Positions 18,944 through 27,525 of a stretch of DNA of 64,000 nucleotides are shown here, piece by piece. Within the stretch, counting starts at the first letter, position 1. Each line of letters opens with the position of its first letter. Under the pieces are notes generated by a model. That model ran no database searches. It saw only the letters and a program-made list of their open reading frames with translations, and was not told the DNA's origin. This stretch comes from an uncultured Thalassotalea sp. Its GTDB lineage: Bacteria; Pseudomonadota; Gammaproteobacteria; Enterobacterales; Alteromonadaceae. The position numbers and the translations under genes were made by a program. The stretch spans positions 1 through 64,000 of the forward strand of contig CANLNK010000010.1 of NCBI GenBank assembly GCA_947492575.1, written 5' to 3'.

Positions 18944-19882
18944 ATGATAAATAAAGGATTAATGACAAATAATGAGTTGGATAGTAACGCCATTAACAAT
19001 GTCGCTAAACACTTCAAGGTCGGCGGTATTGTTGCTGTAGTCTTTATCTTTGTTTGGATGATTTTTTACACCATTGATGAAGGCCATGTTGGGATTGTAA
19101 AACGCTTTGGTGAAGCGACAACGCAAGTGAATCCGGGCTTACACTTAAAGGTACCATTTGCTGACTCAGTTGAAGAGTTAGAAATTCGTACTCGCAAGAA
19201 CACAGAAAGCCTAAAGGCTTCAACCTTTGAACAAATGCCTGTGCAAGCAGAGGTTTCAGTTAACTGGACAGTGATTCGCTCAGAAGCATTTCAGTTATAT
19301 AAGAATTACGGTGGTTTAGACCAATTTGAAAGCCGTATCTTAGATCCACGTTTACGCTCTGCTGCAAAAGATGCATTAGCAAGATTCAAAGCAGAAGAGA
19401 TTGTGCAGAATCGTGGTAAGGTAATTCAAAAAATTGAGGAAACTCTTTTAGCAACCATGTCAGAGTTCCCAGTAAAACTAGATAGTGCGCAAATTGAAAA
19501 CCTTGTTCTACCACCTAAATATTTGCAGAGCATTGAAACTAAGCAAACTGAGAAAAACTTAGCGGCTGCTGAAGAACACCGTTTAGAGCGTCAAAAGCTA
19601 GAAGCGCAGCGTGAAGTTAATACGGCAGAAGCAAAGCGTGATGCAGAAAAAGCACGTGCCGATGGTTCAGCGTATGCAATTATGACTGAGGCGCGAGCAG
19701 AAGCTGAAGCGATTCGTCTAAAAGGTTTAGCAGAAGCAGAAGCTATTCGTGAAAAAGCGGATGCGATTAAAGCAAGTAAAGTACTTGTTGAGTATGTTAA
19801 AGCACAACAGTGGGACGGCAAAATGCCAACGACTGTCATGGGGCAGGGACAAGATATCCTATGGAACATGAAGGAAAAATAA
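18944..19882 (+). CDS. SPFH/prohibitin-family membrane protein
   Basis: A 312-residue protein. A short cytoplasmic N-terminus and one membrane segment (about 23-43: GIVAVVFIFVWMIFYTI) lead into an SPFH domain (about 45-210; GHVGIVKRFGEATTQVNPGLHLKVPF), then a long Ala/Glu/Arg-rich coiled coil (about 205-285). It resembles prohibitins and HflK/C-type scaffolds that form ring assemblies in the membrane and organise proteases or lipid domains. The start at 18944 has AAGGAG 8 bases upstream; an earlier in-frame ATG at 18899 lacks one. It is monocistronic with a terminator at 19924. Confidence 0.88.
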   Translation: MINKGLMTNNELDSNAINNVAKHFKVGGIVAVVFIFVWMIFYTIDEGHVGIVKRFGEATTQVNPGLHLKVPFADSVEELEIRTRKNTESLKASTFEQMPVQAEVSVNWTVIRSEAFQLYKNYGGLDQFESRILDPRLRSAAKDALARFKAEEIVQNRGKVIQKIEETLLATMSEFPVKLDSAQIENLVLPPKYLQSIETKQTEKNLAAAEEHRLERQKLEAQREVNTAEAKRDAEKARADGSAYAIMTEARAEAEAIRLKGLAEAEAIREKADAIKASKVLVEYVKAQQWDGKMPTTVMGQGQDILWNMKEK

Positions 19883-19923
19883 ATTAACGCAAACCAGACA
19901 TTGAAGGTTTGGCGGTAAACGGT

Positions 19924-19951
19924 AAAGGTCAGCATTGCGCTGGCCTTTTTT
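19924..19951 (+). terminator. Rho-independent terminator after SPFH gene
   Basis: Stem AAAGGTCAGC/GCTGGCCTTT (one T-G pair) with loop ATTGC runs into six T. It starts 42 bases past the stop codon. Confidence 0.88.
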
Positions 19952-20037
19952 GTGCATGCCTCATGAAATATCGATATATTCATCAATATTCCCTTTAATT
20001 CTGCTTTTTATTTTTATAGGAATACTCAAGAATAGTT

Positions 20038-20316
20038 AGGGCGTGTTGACCTTTACAGGTTGTTTTTGCAGTAATTTATGATGTGTTTATACAAGGCAGA
20101 GCTTATGTAGTGTGGTTATTCCACATAAATAAGCTATAACGCAGTAGAAAGGCATCATAAATGCTGTCCTGAATATCTAGTAAAAGGGATTCGTTTAAAT
20201 GCATTTTTCTCATTGTTACTTGCTCTGTGCGTAGAATAACTATGCGTATCACAAGTGCCGCGATAAAAATGCATTTAATTCGAACAAAATCTAACCCTTA
20301 AAGATCAACACGCCCT
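20038..20316. mobile_element. MITE-like non-coding element, 279 bp, with terminal inverted repeats
   Basis: The ends AGGGCGTGTTGACCTTTACA (20038-20057) and the complement of TTAAAGATCAACACGCCCT (to 20316) match at the outer 12 positions and most of the next ten. No protein is encoded. The interior folds into two long imperfect hairpins: one with core AGCTTATGTAGTGTGG/CCACATAAATAAGCT (20100-20135) and outer arms near 20067-20083 and 20153-20167; the second with arms AAATGCATTTTT (20197-20208) and AAAAATGCATTT (20265-20276). I see no clear target-site duplication. A 15-bp exact copy of the right end occurs at 27470-27484. These features suggest a miniature element moved in trans by a transposase encoded elsewhere. 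Confidence 0.75.
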
Positions 20317-20403
20317 GATAGGCTGCCGGCTGCCTCATTTATTTCATACAACAATTGTAATTGCGTGCACTTATCGTGCGGGCACAGTTAATAGGATATT
20401 TCC

Positions 20404-21114
20404 ATGAGTTTAGGTGAACAATTAAAGCAATTTAGACAGGTTAAGAAATTAAGTCAGCCGGACTTAGCAGCCCTTGCTGGAATCGAGCAGTCGTATTTAT
20501 CCAAGCTAGAGAACGATAAAGCGATACCCTCAAATGACATACTGAGAAAGTTAACATCTGCACTAGACATCGACTTATCGACGTTACTGGAAAAATTATC
20601 ACCAGAATCAATATCGGCAATTAAGCAATTGCCCGATGTTGAGGCGCTTGTAATGAAGCAACAGCAGCACAGCTTTAATCAACGCAGAAATTGGTTGTTA
20701 TGCTCGAGTGTTTTCATCGTGCTGGCGGTTACTTTATTTTTCATTGGTTACAGTAAACTGATTTTTTCTGAATTGGCGTATCAATATGAATCACCGGGTA
20801 TTGTCAAAGAAGGGGAGCATAAGGGGATATTCAGAGATTGGGCACACCTTATCCCCGCCGGTGCAGAACAGCAAAACTTACGTAATACCAAACGCATGGA
20901 GATGACACAGCGCAGAGACGAACAGGTTATCCGTGTTGGTAATTGGTTAGGTAACGAAATTGAGAAACCAGTAGAAGGGGGAATGCGCTACTATGCATTT
21001 GATAAAGAAATCTCGGTGGCTAATCCTGTTAATGCTTGGCTTCAAGCCATTGCTGTGATGATATTTATGATAGGTGTCATGGGCTTTGTTTTGGAGCGGA
21101 AATTGTTTAAATAA
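20404..21114 (+). CDS. XRE-family regulator with two membrane segments
   Basis: A 236-residue protein. Residues about 5-60 form a Cro/C1-type helix-turn-helix (LSQPDLAALAGIEQSYLSKLENDKAIPSNDIL). TM1 at about 95-117 (NWLLCSSVFIVLAVTLFFIGY) and TM2 at about 211-231 bracket a polar segment (about 118-210) that should lie in the periplasm, with both ends in the cytoplasm. It is thus a one-component, membrane-anchored DNA-binding protein. Signal and targets are unknown; no target gene is adjacent. It sits 87 bp after the MITE-like element. Confidence 0.82.
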   Translation: MSLGEQLKQFRQVKKLSQPDLAALAGIEQSYLSKLENDKAIPSNDILRKLTSALDIDLSTLLEKLSPESISAIKQLPDVEALVMKQQQHSFNQRRNWLLCSSVFIVLAVTLFFIGYSKLIFSELAYQYESPGIVKEGEHKGIFRDWAHLIPAGAEQQNLRNTKRMEMTQRRDEQVIRVGNWLGNEIEKPVEGGMRYYAFDKEISVANPVNAWLQAIAVMIFMIGVMGFVLERKLFK

Positions 21115-21313
21115 CAGTGTTCTAAAGCCTGCTTTCTCACTTGGCATCTCGTTTTAAATGAAAGAGAAAAGCTAAGCGCATACCGCTGACTTACCAAAGA
21201 CTTAACGCAGATTTACTGCTTTTGGACGAGATTGTCCTGACAAACTATTAGGTATAAGTCGGAAGGGAGTTGGCAGCCAATTAAGTAAGGCTGCCAGCTA
21301 AATGAAGAATTGC

Positions 21314-21595
21314 TTAGCTTTCTTCAGAAGTAGTATTTTTACCTTCGAGTGCTGCTAATCGCTGTTCTAAATCTGCGATAGTAGCTTCCATAGCTGCTAA
21401 TTTGCTACGCGTTTTAATTAGTACCTGCGTTTGCACATCAAACTCTTCACGAGTCACTACATCTAGTTGTGATAGCTTACGCTGTAAAACCGTTTTGGTT
21501 TTGTCTTCCAAATCGTTTGCCATTGACTTTAGGCCAGGCGGAATTGAGTCTGTGACTTGTTTAGCGATTTCTTCAATTTTTTTTGCGTTGATCAT
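21314..21595 (-). CDS. ubiK: Ubiquinone biosynthesis accessory factor UbiK (YqiC, BMFP family)
   Basis: A 93-residue protein with an amphipathic N-terminus (AKKIEEIAKQVTDSIPPGL) and a C-terminal coiled coil (KLAAMEATIADLEQRLAALE) typical of the BMFP/YqiC family. In E. coli UbiK binds UbiJ and lipids and supports aerobic ubiquinone synthesis in the Ubi complex. Length and layout match. It is transcribed alone, divergent from rep. Confidence 0.9.
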   Translation of the reverse strand: MINAKKIEEIAKQVTDSIPPGLKSMANDLEDKTKTVLQRKLSQLDVVTREEFDVQTQVLIKTRSKLAAMEATIADLEQRLAALEGKNTTSEES

Positions 21596-21751
21596 GGTAA
21601 TTGCCTCGACTTACTTACCGACATTGTAAACAAAACTTCGCCGCTTAACATAAAAAATTAGTGAAGATGCTGTGGTTTATTACTGCCGTCGTCGGGAAAA
21701 AGCGGTAAAATTGCGTTCTTGTGTCGAAATCTAGTGTTTGAGCGTTAATTA

Positions 21752-23767
21752 ATGAAGTTAAACCCCCGTCAGGAAGAAGCAAAAAATTATGTCAGTGGTC
21801 CGTGTTTGGTACTTGCTGGCGCAGGTAGCGGTAAAACCGGTGTTATCTGTCAGAAAATTGCATACCTGATTCAAAAGTGTGGCTATAAGGCTAGGAATAT
21901 TGCGGCGGTAACCTTCACTAATAAAGCGGCTCGTGAAATGAAAGAGCGTGTCGCGAATATGCTCGGCCGAGACTTAACGCGTGGCTTAACGGTATCTACA
22001 TTCCACTCACTTGGGCTGGATATTGTTCGTAGAGAAATTAAAACCTTGGGGTATAAGCCAGGTTTTACGCTATTTGATGATCAAGATACGCTGGCATTAC
22101 TTAAGGAGTTAACCGAACAGGAACTTGATGGCGACAAAGACTTGTTAAACAAGTTGCAGATGATGATCTCCAATTGGAAGAACGACTTACTGTTGCCAGA
22201 CCAAGTGCTAAAGCAGGCTGCTGATGCGGATACTGCTGAATATGCAGAGTTTTATCAGCGCTATCATTTGCACATGAAAGCCTATAACGCACTCGACTTT
22301 GATGATTTAATTTTAATTCCTACCTTGCTGCTTAAGCACTATCCAGAAGTACGCAGTCGCTGGCAGAAAAAAATTCAGTACATGCTCGTAGATGAGTACC
22401 AAGATACTAATGCCAGCCAATACGAATTGGTTAAATTGATCACCGGCGAACGCGGTCGTTTAACAGTGGTAGGGGACGACGACCAGTCTATCTATTCGTG
22501 GCGTGGTGCTAAGCCGCAAAACCTTGTTTTGCTCGGGCAAGACTATCCAAACTTGAAGCTTATCAAGCTGGAACAAAACTATCGTTCTAGTGGCCGTATT
22601 CTTCACTGTGCGAACATTCTGATCGCTAATAACCCACATGTTTATGACAAGGCCTTATTCAGCGAGCACGATTACGGTTTGCCAATCCGTGTGGTGCAAA
22701 CGCGTAATGAAGAACACGAAGTAGAGCGTGTTGTTGGTGAGCTTATCGGTCACCGCTTTATGAACAAGACGCATTACAAAGATTACGCGATTCTGTATCG
22801 AGGTAACCACCAGTCTCGATTGCTTGAAAAAGCGCTAATGACTAACCGTATCCCATATAAAATTAGTGGTGGTACGTCATTCTTCTCTCGCGCTGAGATT
22901 AAAGACATCATGGCGTACCTGCGCCTGCTGGTTAACCCTGATGACGACAATGCGTTTTTACGTGTGGTGAACGTACCTAAGCGTGAGTTAGGACCCGCAA
23001 CATTAGAAAAGCTGGGTAACTATGCTAACAAACGTCAAATCAGTATGTTCGCGGCCAGCTTTGAGATGGGGCTCGAGCAAACGTTGACAGGGCGCGGCCT
23101 TCATAATTTGCAGAAGTTTACTCGTTGGTTGGTTGAGACTGCCGATAATTCACAGCGTGGCGATACACCGGCAGTATTACGCTCAATGATTCGTGAAATG
23201 AATTATGAAGACTATCTTTATGATACGTCGGCAAGTGCCAAAGCGGCTGAGATGCGGATGAAAAACGTGACTCAGCTATTTAGCTGGGTAACGCAAATGC
23301 TTGAGGGTGATGAACTAGACGAACCGATGACGTTACCGCAAGTTGTGTCGCGTTTAACACTGCGAGACATGATGGAGCGCAATGAAGAAGAAGAGTTTGC
23401 AGACCAAGTGCAATTGATGACACTTCACGCTTCAAAAGGTCTTGAGTTTCCTTATGTATTCTTGATTGGTATGGAAGAGAATTTATTGCCGCATCAAACC
23501 AGTATTGACGAGAATAATGTTGAAGAAGAGCGCCGCCTCGCATACGTGGGTGTAACACGTGCAAAAAGAGAGCTCATTTGTACTTATGCCAGAGAACGCC
23601 GCCAGTTTGGTGAAGTCTCTCGTACTGAGCCAAGCCGATTCTTATATGAGATGCCGCAGGAAGATTTAATATGGGAAACCGAGAAATCTAAAAAGACGCA
23701 AGAGCAAAAGCAACAAACGGCGAAGGCTGGGGTTGCTAATTTAAGAGAACTTTTAAAGAAAAAATAG
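21752..23767 (+). CDS. rep: ATP-dependent DNA helicase Rep
   Basis: A 671-residue superfamily 1A 3'-5' helicase (E. coli Rep 673). Motif I is [11 protein letters not shown] (near residues 22-32), motif [10 protein letters not shown], motif [16 protein letters not shown], motif [12 protein letters not shown]. Rep works with the replication fork to clear bound proteins and restart replication. The C-terminal tail ([17 protein letters not shown]... LRELLKKK) matches the region that contacts DnaB in E. coli. Convergent with the next gene, with 17 bp between. Confidence 0.96.
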   Translation: MKLNPRQEEAKNYVSGPCLVLAGAGSGKTGVICQKIAYLIQKCGYKARNIAAVTFTNKAAREMKERVANMLGRDLTRGLTVSTFHSLGLDIVRREIKTLGYKPGFTLFDDQDTLALLKELTEQELDGDKDLLNKLQMMISNWKNDLLLPDQVLKQAADADTAEYAEFYQRYHLHMKAYNALDFDDLILIPTLLLKHYPEVRSRWQKKIQYMLVDEYQDTNASQYELVKLITGERGRLTVVGDDDQSIYSWRGAKPQNLVLLGQDYPNLKLIKLEQNYRSSGRILHCANILIANNPHVYDKALFSEHDYGLPIRVVQTRNEEHEVERVVGELIGHRFMNKTHYKDYAILYRGNHQSRLLEKALMTNRIPYKISGGTSFFSRAEIKDIMAYLRLLVNPDDDNAFLRVVNVPKRELGPATLEKLGNYANKRQISMFAASFEMGLEQTLTGRGLHNLQKFTRWLVETADNSQRGDTPAVLRSMIREMNYEDYLYDTSASAKAAEMRMKNVTQLFSWVTQMLEGDELDEPMTLPQVVSRLTLRDMMERNEEEEFADQVQLMTLHASKGLEFPYVFLIGMEENLLPHQTSIDENNVEEERRLAYVGVTRAKRELICTYARERRQFGEVSRTEPSRFLYEMPQEDLIWETEKSKKTQEQKQQTAKAGVANLRELLKKK

Positions 23768-23784
23768 CATTAGTTGGTCAACAA

Positions 23785-24576
23785 TTAGCGTGACTCTTTA
23801 GACTTTTTCAGCCATTGCCGATTAAATTCTATGAGCGCGCTAGTAATTTTACCTTGTCGTTTTAATTCGTTGAGCTTGCGATCAAATTGTTCAACGACAT
23901 GCGGGCATTTGCCCGCGTAGGAATGAGTGAAAGCGTTGTGTACCAATTGGCCTTCAAAACTGAGTGCTACTTCAAACTTTTCGCTTAAATCATTGGTTTG
24001 AATATAGTCTTCTGCTACAAACAGCCCGATAACAAAATAGTCCGTTCTTTTGAGTGATAGCATCTCGAAGTTGTGATCAATCCCCATGATGTGCTGCATA
24101 TTGGACTGCTGATCAATAAAGCTATCGATTTCATCACCGTGCTTGTCACCAGCATTAATGCTGCCGAGTTTAGTCGACAAATCGGAGAGTCGATTTATGT
24201 TTGAAGACTCGCCTTTTCTCATGTAAACAACCACCGGATTATTGCTGAACGCTGTTTTAGTAAATGTTAAGTATTGCTGCCGTTCGGCACTATTCTTAAG
24301 AGCAGGAATGAAATCTATTTTTCCGAGTTCTGCAGTTCTTAACACGCGTTTCCAAGGACCTCGATAACCTACATTGGCCGTAACGCCTAAGCCTTCAAAA
24401 ATTCGCTTACTTATCTCGATTGATGCACCAGTGAGATGGTCGCCTTCTTTCCAATGAAATGGAGGGTAGTTAGGGTGAGCTGAAATATTAATTTGCCGGC
24501 AGAAGTCACCTTCAACAGCAATACTGGAATAACTCGAGCACAAAGCGAGCATGGGGAAAAGCTTTTTGCACATCAT
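23785..24576 (-). CDS. Periplasmic solute-binding protein, SBP_bac_3-like
   Basis: A 263-residue protein with a signal peptide (MCKKLFPMLALCSSYSSIAV) and the fold of family 3 amino-acid-type binding proteins: ISAHPNYPPFHWKEGDHLTGASIEISKRIFEGLGV near the mature N-terminus is the typical first strand and helix. No permease or ATPase gene is nearby, so it may be an orphan binding protein; many such proteins in Alteromonadales are annotated only as transporter substrate-binding proteins. It has two cysteines likely in a disulfide (FCRQ, KCPH). Ligand unknown. Confidence 0.82.
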   Translation of the reverse strand: MMCKKLFPMLALCSSYSSIAVEGDFCRQINISAHPNYPPFHWKEGDHLTGASIEISKRIFEGLGVTANVGYRGPWKRVLRTAELGKIDFIPALKNSAERQQYLTFTKTAFSNNPVVVYMRKGESSNINRLSDLSTKLGSINAGDKHGDEIDSFIDQQSNMQHIMGIDHNFEMLSLKRTDYFVIGLFVAEDYIQTNDLSEKFEVALSFEGQLVHNAFTHSYAGKCPHVVEQFDRKLNELKRQGKITSALIEFNRQWLKKSKESR

Positions 24577-24744
24577 AAAGAAGTCGGCGTTTTAACCCAG
24601 TAAGATTTTAGAGTGAAGCTAGAATTAAATATATATCAAGGATCCACACTATCCAAATTTGATGTTAAATTTATGTAATATATTGCGAGTAAGGCTAAAA
24701 ATAGGGGCCATAGCTTTAACACTATGCCCCATCTCCGAACTAGA

Positions 24745-26130
24745 TTACTTTGCCATCAAAGATGCCGTTTTCGGGTTTGCCAAGAGGTCAGCAAAAACCT
24801 TCCAACGCGCCGCGTGATCGCCGTTCCCCGTTTCTTTATCAACGTATTTCTTAACTAAGTCTTGGCCAAGGTTGTAGTTAATGACGTACGCACGATGAGC
24901 TTCGATAAAGCCAATACGCTGTGCCGATTTTTCTTCGCTCGATAGCGCATATTTCATTAATAGTGCGATGGCCTTATCTTTGTCTATTTCACCGTCTAAG
25001 TATCGCTGAGCGACCATATTGTCGGCGTAGGAAAGCAAAGATAATTTGTCTTCAACTCGGTAGTAGTTTTCAACTTGGCTGGCGTCTAAACCCGCAAGTG
25101 GAAATAGCACTTCTTTCTCAAAAGCGAGTCGCTCTTCCACTGGGAATGCGACGTTAATACCGTAATTAGCGCTGCCTTCAGCGAGCAATGACATCGGTGA
25201 ATAAAGTGGATAAATGCTGTATTCAATCCAGCCCATTTTGTCGACTAAGTGCTGCTCCATTTGAGAGTTAAATACGTGATGACCCGGATAACCTTCATGG
25301 CTGGCAAGGTCGATGGCACGCTCAATATAGATAGGAAAGTCAGTGTTTAACTGAATGAGACTGAAGTTATTACCTTGATACCAGTTGTACCCGCTCCATA
25401 CTTTGTCGGTGACGTACTCTATGGTGAAGCTTTCGTTCTCTGGCAAGCTAATATAGTCTTTGGTGCGCTTACGCGCTTCGTCGATAGCGGCAACAAAGAC
25501 GGTATCTAACTTATCAATAGGAATGACAAACTGGCTTTTAAAGTCATTTAGGCGCTTATTGATATCGCCTTCACCTGGCAGCAAAGCATCAAGCTCTGCC
25601 AGTGCTAGATCTAAATTTTGCTCGCTAATACTTGGTGAAATAGCGTCGTATAGCCCCTGTGACTCGTCGTCAAACTTGATGTCTTCACCACTTTGTAGAC
25701 GAATGAACACGCCGACGGAGTTAAGTTGAATCGCGAGAAAATCCTTGCGGAGTGCTAAATCTTCAGCAACATCGATGCTGGCCAACTTTTGGCTTAATAG
25801 CTCAACCTCTTTTAACAAAGCTGGCAGTGGTTTCTTAGTGCTTGCTTCTTTCCATTCTTTTGGCCCGTAATAAGCATCTATGTAGTAAGGGTGGTGATGA
25901 CCCACATCGAGGATAAGCTTCACATAGTTTTCTGCTAGTGCATTAAGCGCTTGGAGTTCTGCTTGTTCAGTTTTTGCCTCAGTTGAAAGTAAGTTGCTTG
26001 TAGATTCAATATTCATGGAAGGCTCTTGAGCTTTGTTTGTATTACTATTCATATTGTCGCTACATGCTGTAACGGAAGTTATAAACAAAGGTACGAGAGC
26101 GGCGGCTAAAACGGATTTCAAAGAAGACAT
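24745..26130 (-). CDS. DUF885 family lipoprotein, putative metallopeptidase-like
   Basis: A 461-residue protein with a lipoprotein signal peptide (SSLKSVLAAALVPLFITSVTAC, lipobox SVTA-C), so it is membrane-anchored and periplasmic-facing. The body matches DUF885 proteins, with the characteristic HEGYPGHHVFN motif near residue 280 of the mature region, which looks like a metal-binding HExxH variant. Some DUF885 proteins are reported or predicted as peptidases; no substrate is evident here. I place the start at 26130 because it gives a clean signal peptide; in-frame ATGs at 26154 and 26175 exist, and none has a strong ribosome site. Confidence 0.8.
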   Translation of the reverse strand: MSSLKSVLAAALVPLFITSVTACSDNMNSNTNKAQEPSMNIESTSNLLSTEAKTEQAELQALNALAENYVKLILDVGHHHPYYIDAYYGPKEWKEASTKKPLPALLKEVELLSQKLASIDVAEDLALRKDFLAIQLNSVGVFIRLQSGEDIKFDDESQGLYDAISPSISEQNLDLALAELDALLPGEGDINKRLNDFKSQFVIPIDKLDTVFVAAIDEARKRTKDYISLPENESFTIEYVTDKVWSGYNWYQGNNFSLIQLNTDFPIYIERAIDLASHEGYPGHHVFNSQMEQHLVDKMGWIEYSIYPLYSPMSLLAEGSANYGINVAFPVEERLAFEKEVLFPLAGLDASQVENYYRVEDKLSLLSYADNMVAQRYLDGEIDKDKAIALLMKYALSSEEKSAQRIGFIEAHRAYVINYNLGQDLVKKYVDKETGNGDHAARWKVFADLLANPKTASLMAK

Positions 26131-26372
26131 TTTCAATTGGGTACATCCTATCATTGGGTATTTACTCGTGGGCATGGAAAGTTGCTACAGAGCTTCCCTT
26201 GTACTGTTCTTTTGAGGAAAGAGCTGAGCTGCCTCTACGTGTATTGAATGGTAACTTTTGTATACTTTATATCAAATTGAAGTTTGGCGGCAAGCTGAGC
26301 TGTTATTTGTTGCTCCATTTACACCTTGTTTGGCCAACCTTGTCGATAAAGCAGCAGAAGGTGAAACACTTT

Positions 26373-27380
26373 TTAAATCTGCGGATAAAGCAAGAATTCA
26401 CTTTCAATGCGCTCATCATTGAGCAGTTTGGTGAGATTATCAATGGTTGTTTGGGCGATCGTGCTCAGGGCTTCCTCGGTGAAAAAGCCTTGATGTCCTG
26501 TAATGAGCACGTTGGGAAACGTTGATAAGCGAGCAAATATGTCGTCTTGCATAATCTCGCCGGAAAGATTTTCAAAGAACAAGTTGCTTTCGAGCTCATA
26601 TACATCGATCCCTAAATAGCCTAAATGTTTGCTTTTTAGTGCGTCAATTACGGCTTTAGAATCAATAAGGCCACCGCGTGAGGTGTTAATAAGCATGGCG
26701 GTAGGCTTAACTAGTGCCAAAGTGTCTTGGTTAATAATATGGTGGGTTGCCGGAAGCAGTGGACAATGCAAGCTAATAATATCGGACGATTTAAATAACT
26801 GTTCTTGGTTAACATACTGGCAACCGAGCGCAATAGCAGCGTCATTTGGTTCAGGGTCCAAGCACAGTATTTTGCAACCAAAGCCAACGAGAATTTTGAT
26901 TGTAGCAAGCCCGATATTGCCGGTACCAATAATGCCAACTGTTTTGCCGTGCAAGGTAAACCCCATGAGTCCATCAAGGGCAAAGTTATCTTCGCGAATA
27001 CGGTTATAGGCCTTGTGGAACTTTCGACTCAGCGTCAGCATCAAACCCACTGTGTGTTCCGCGACAGCTTCTGGCGAATATTCGGGCACGCGACAAATAT
27101 TTATACCTAGCGATTTAGCTGTGGGCATATCAATATTGTTAAACCCTGCACACCTAAGCGCAATGGTTTGAATACCAAAGCTTTTTAATTGAGTGAGTGT
27201 CGCTTTATCTGCTTGGTCGTTAACAAAGATGCAAACGGCGTCGAAATCCTTGGCAAGTTCAACAGTATTGGCAGTTAATTTCGTATCAAAGAAACTAAAT
27301 GAGAGCTTATTATCTTGATTGAAACGCTGAAAAAAGACTTGGTCATATTGCTTAGAGCTAAATACGGCGACTTGATGCAT
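26373..27380 (-). CDS. ldhA: D-lactate dehydrogenase, fermentative
   Basis: A 335-residue NAD-dependent D-2-hydroxyacid dehydrogenase close to E. coli LdhA (329) along its length: the N-terminus VFSSKQYDQVFF, CIFVNDQAD, IALRCAGFNNID and the catalytic blocks NTSRGGLID (Arg), DVYELE (Glu) and GHQGFFTEEAL (His). The NAD motif is GTGNIGLATIKIL. It reduces pyruvate to D-lactate and recycles NADH under oxygen limitation. An FNR-like box about 83-96 bp upstream suggests anaerobic control. It is monocistronic. Confidence 0.92.
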   Translation of the reverse strand: MHQVAVFSSKQYDQVFFQRFNQDNKLSFSFFDTKLTANTVELAKDFDAVCIFVNDQADKATLTQLKSFGIQTIALRCAGFNNIDMPTAKSLGINICRVPEYSPEAVAEHTVGLMLTLSRKFHKAYNRIREDNFALDGLMGFTLHGKTVGIIGTGNIGLATIKILVGFGCKILCLDPEPNDAAIALGCQYVNQEQLFKSSDIISLHCPLLPATHHIINQDTLALVKPTAMLINTSRGGLIDSKAVIDALKSKHLGYLGIDVYELESNLFFENLSGEIMQDDIFARLSTFPNVLITGHQGFFTEEALSTIAQTTIDNLTKLLNDERIESEFLLYPQI

Positions 27381-27462
27381 GCTTGGTCCTTGGTATCAAC
27401 AATGTTGGCATAAGTGTGACTTACTTATCTCACTTCCGCCATGGTCTATGGATGAAGTTTTT

Positions 27463-27476
27463 TTGACTGAGATCAA
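27463..27476 (-). promoter_or_regulatory. FNR-like box upstream of ldhA
   Basis: TTGAC-TGAG-ATCAA matches the FNR consensus TTGAT-N4-ATCAA at nine of ten positions. It is centred about 89 bp upstream of the ldhA start. A GATAAG -10-like hexamer (minus strand, 27424-27429) would place the site near -52, which is not an ideal FNR position. Confidence 0.4.
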
Positions 27477-27484
27477 CACGCCCT
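27470..27484. repeat. 15-bp remnant of the MITE-like element end
   Basis: AGATCAACACGCCCT is identical to 20302-20316, the right end of the 279-bp element. No matching left end is found nearby, so this is either a decayed copy or the end of a larger lost insertion. It supplies the right half of the FNR-like box before ldhA. Confidence 0.6.
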
Positions 27485-27525
27485 AGTCATTTCAGAGAGA
27501 TGGAGTACTAATTTTACTAGCAAGG

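Noticed and set aside
26154-26525. 123-codon plus-strand frame between the DUF885 and ldhA genes
   Set aside because: More than a third lies antisense to ldhA, there is no ribosome site and no recognisable protein feature.
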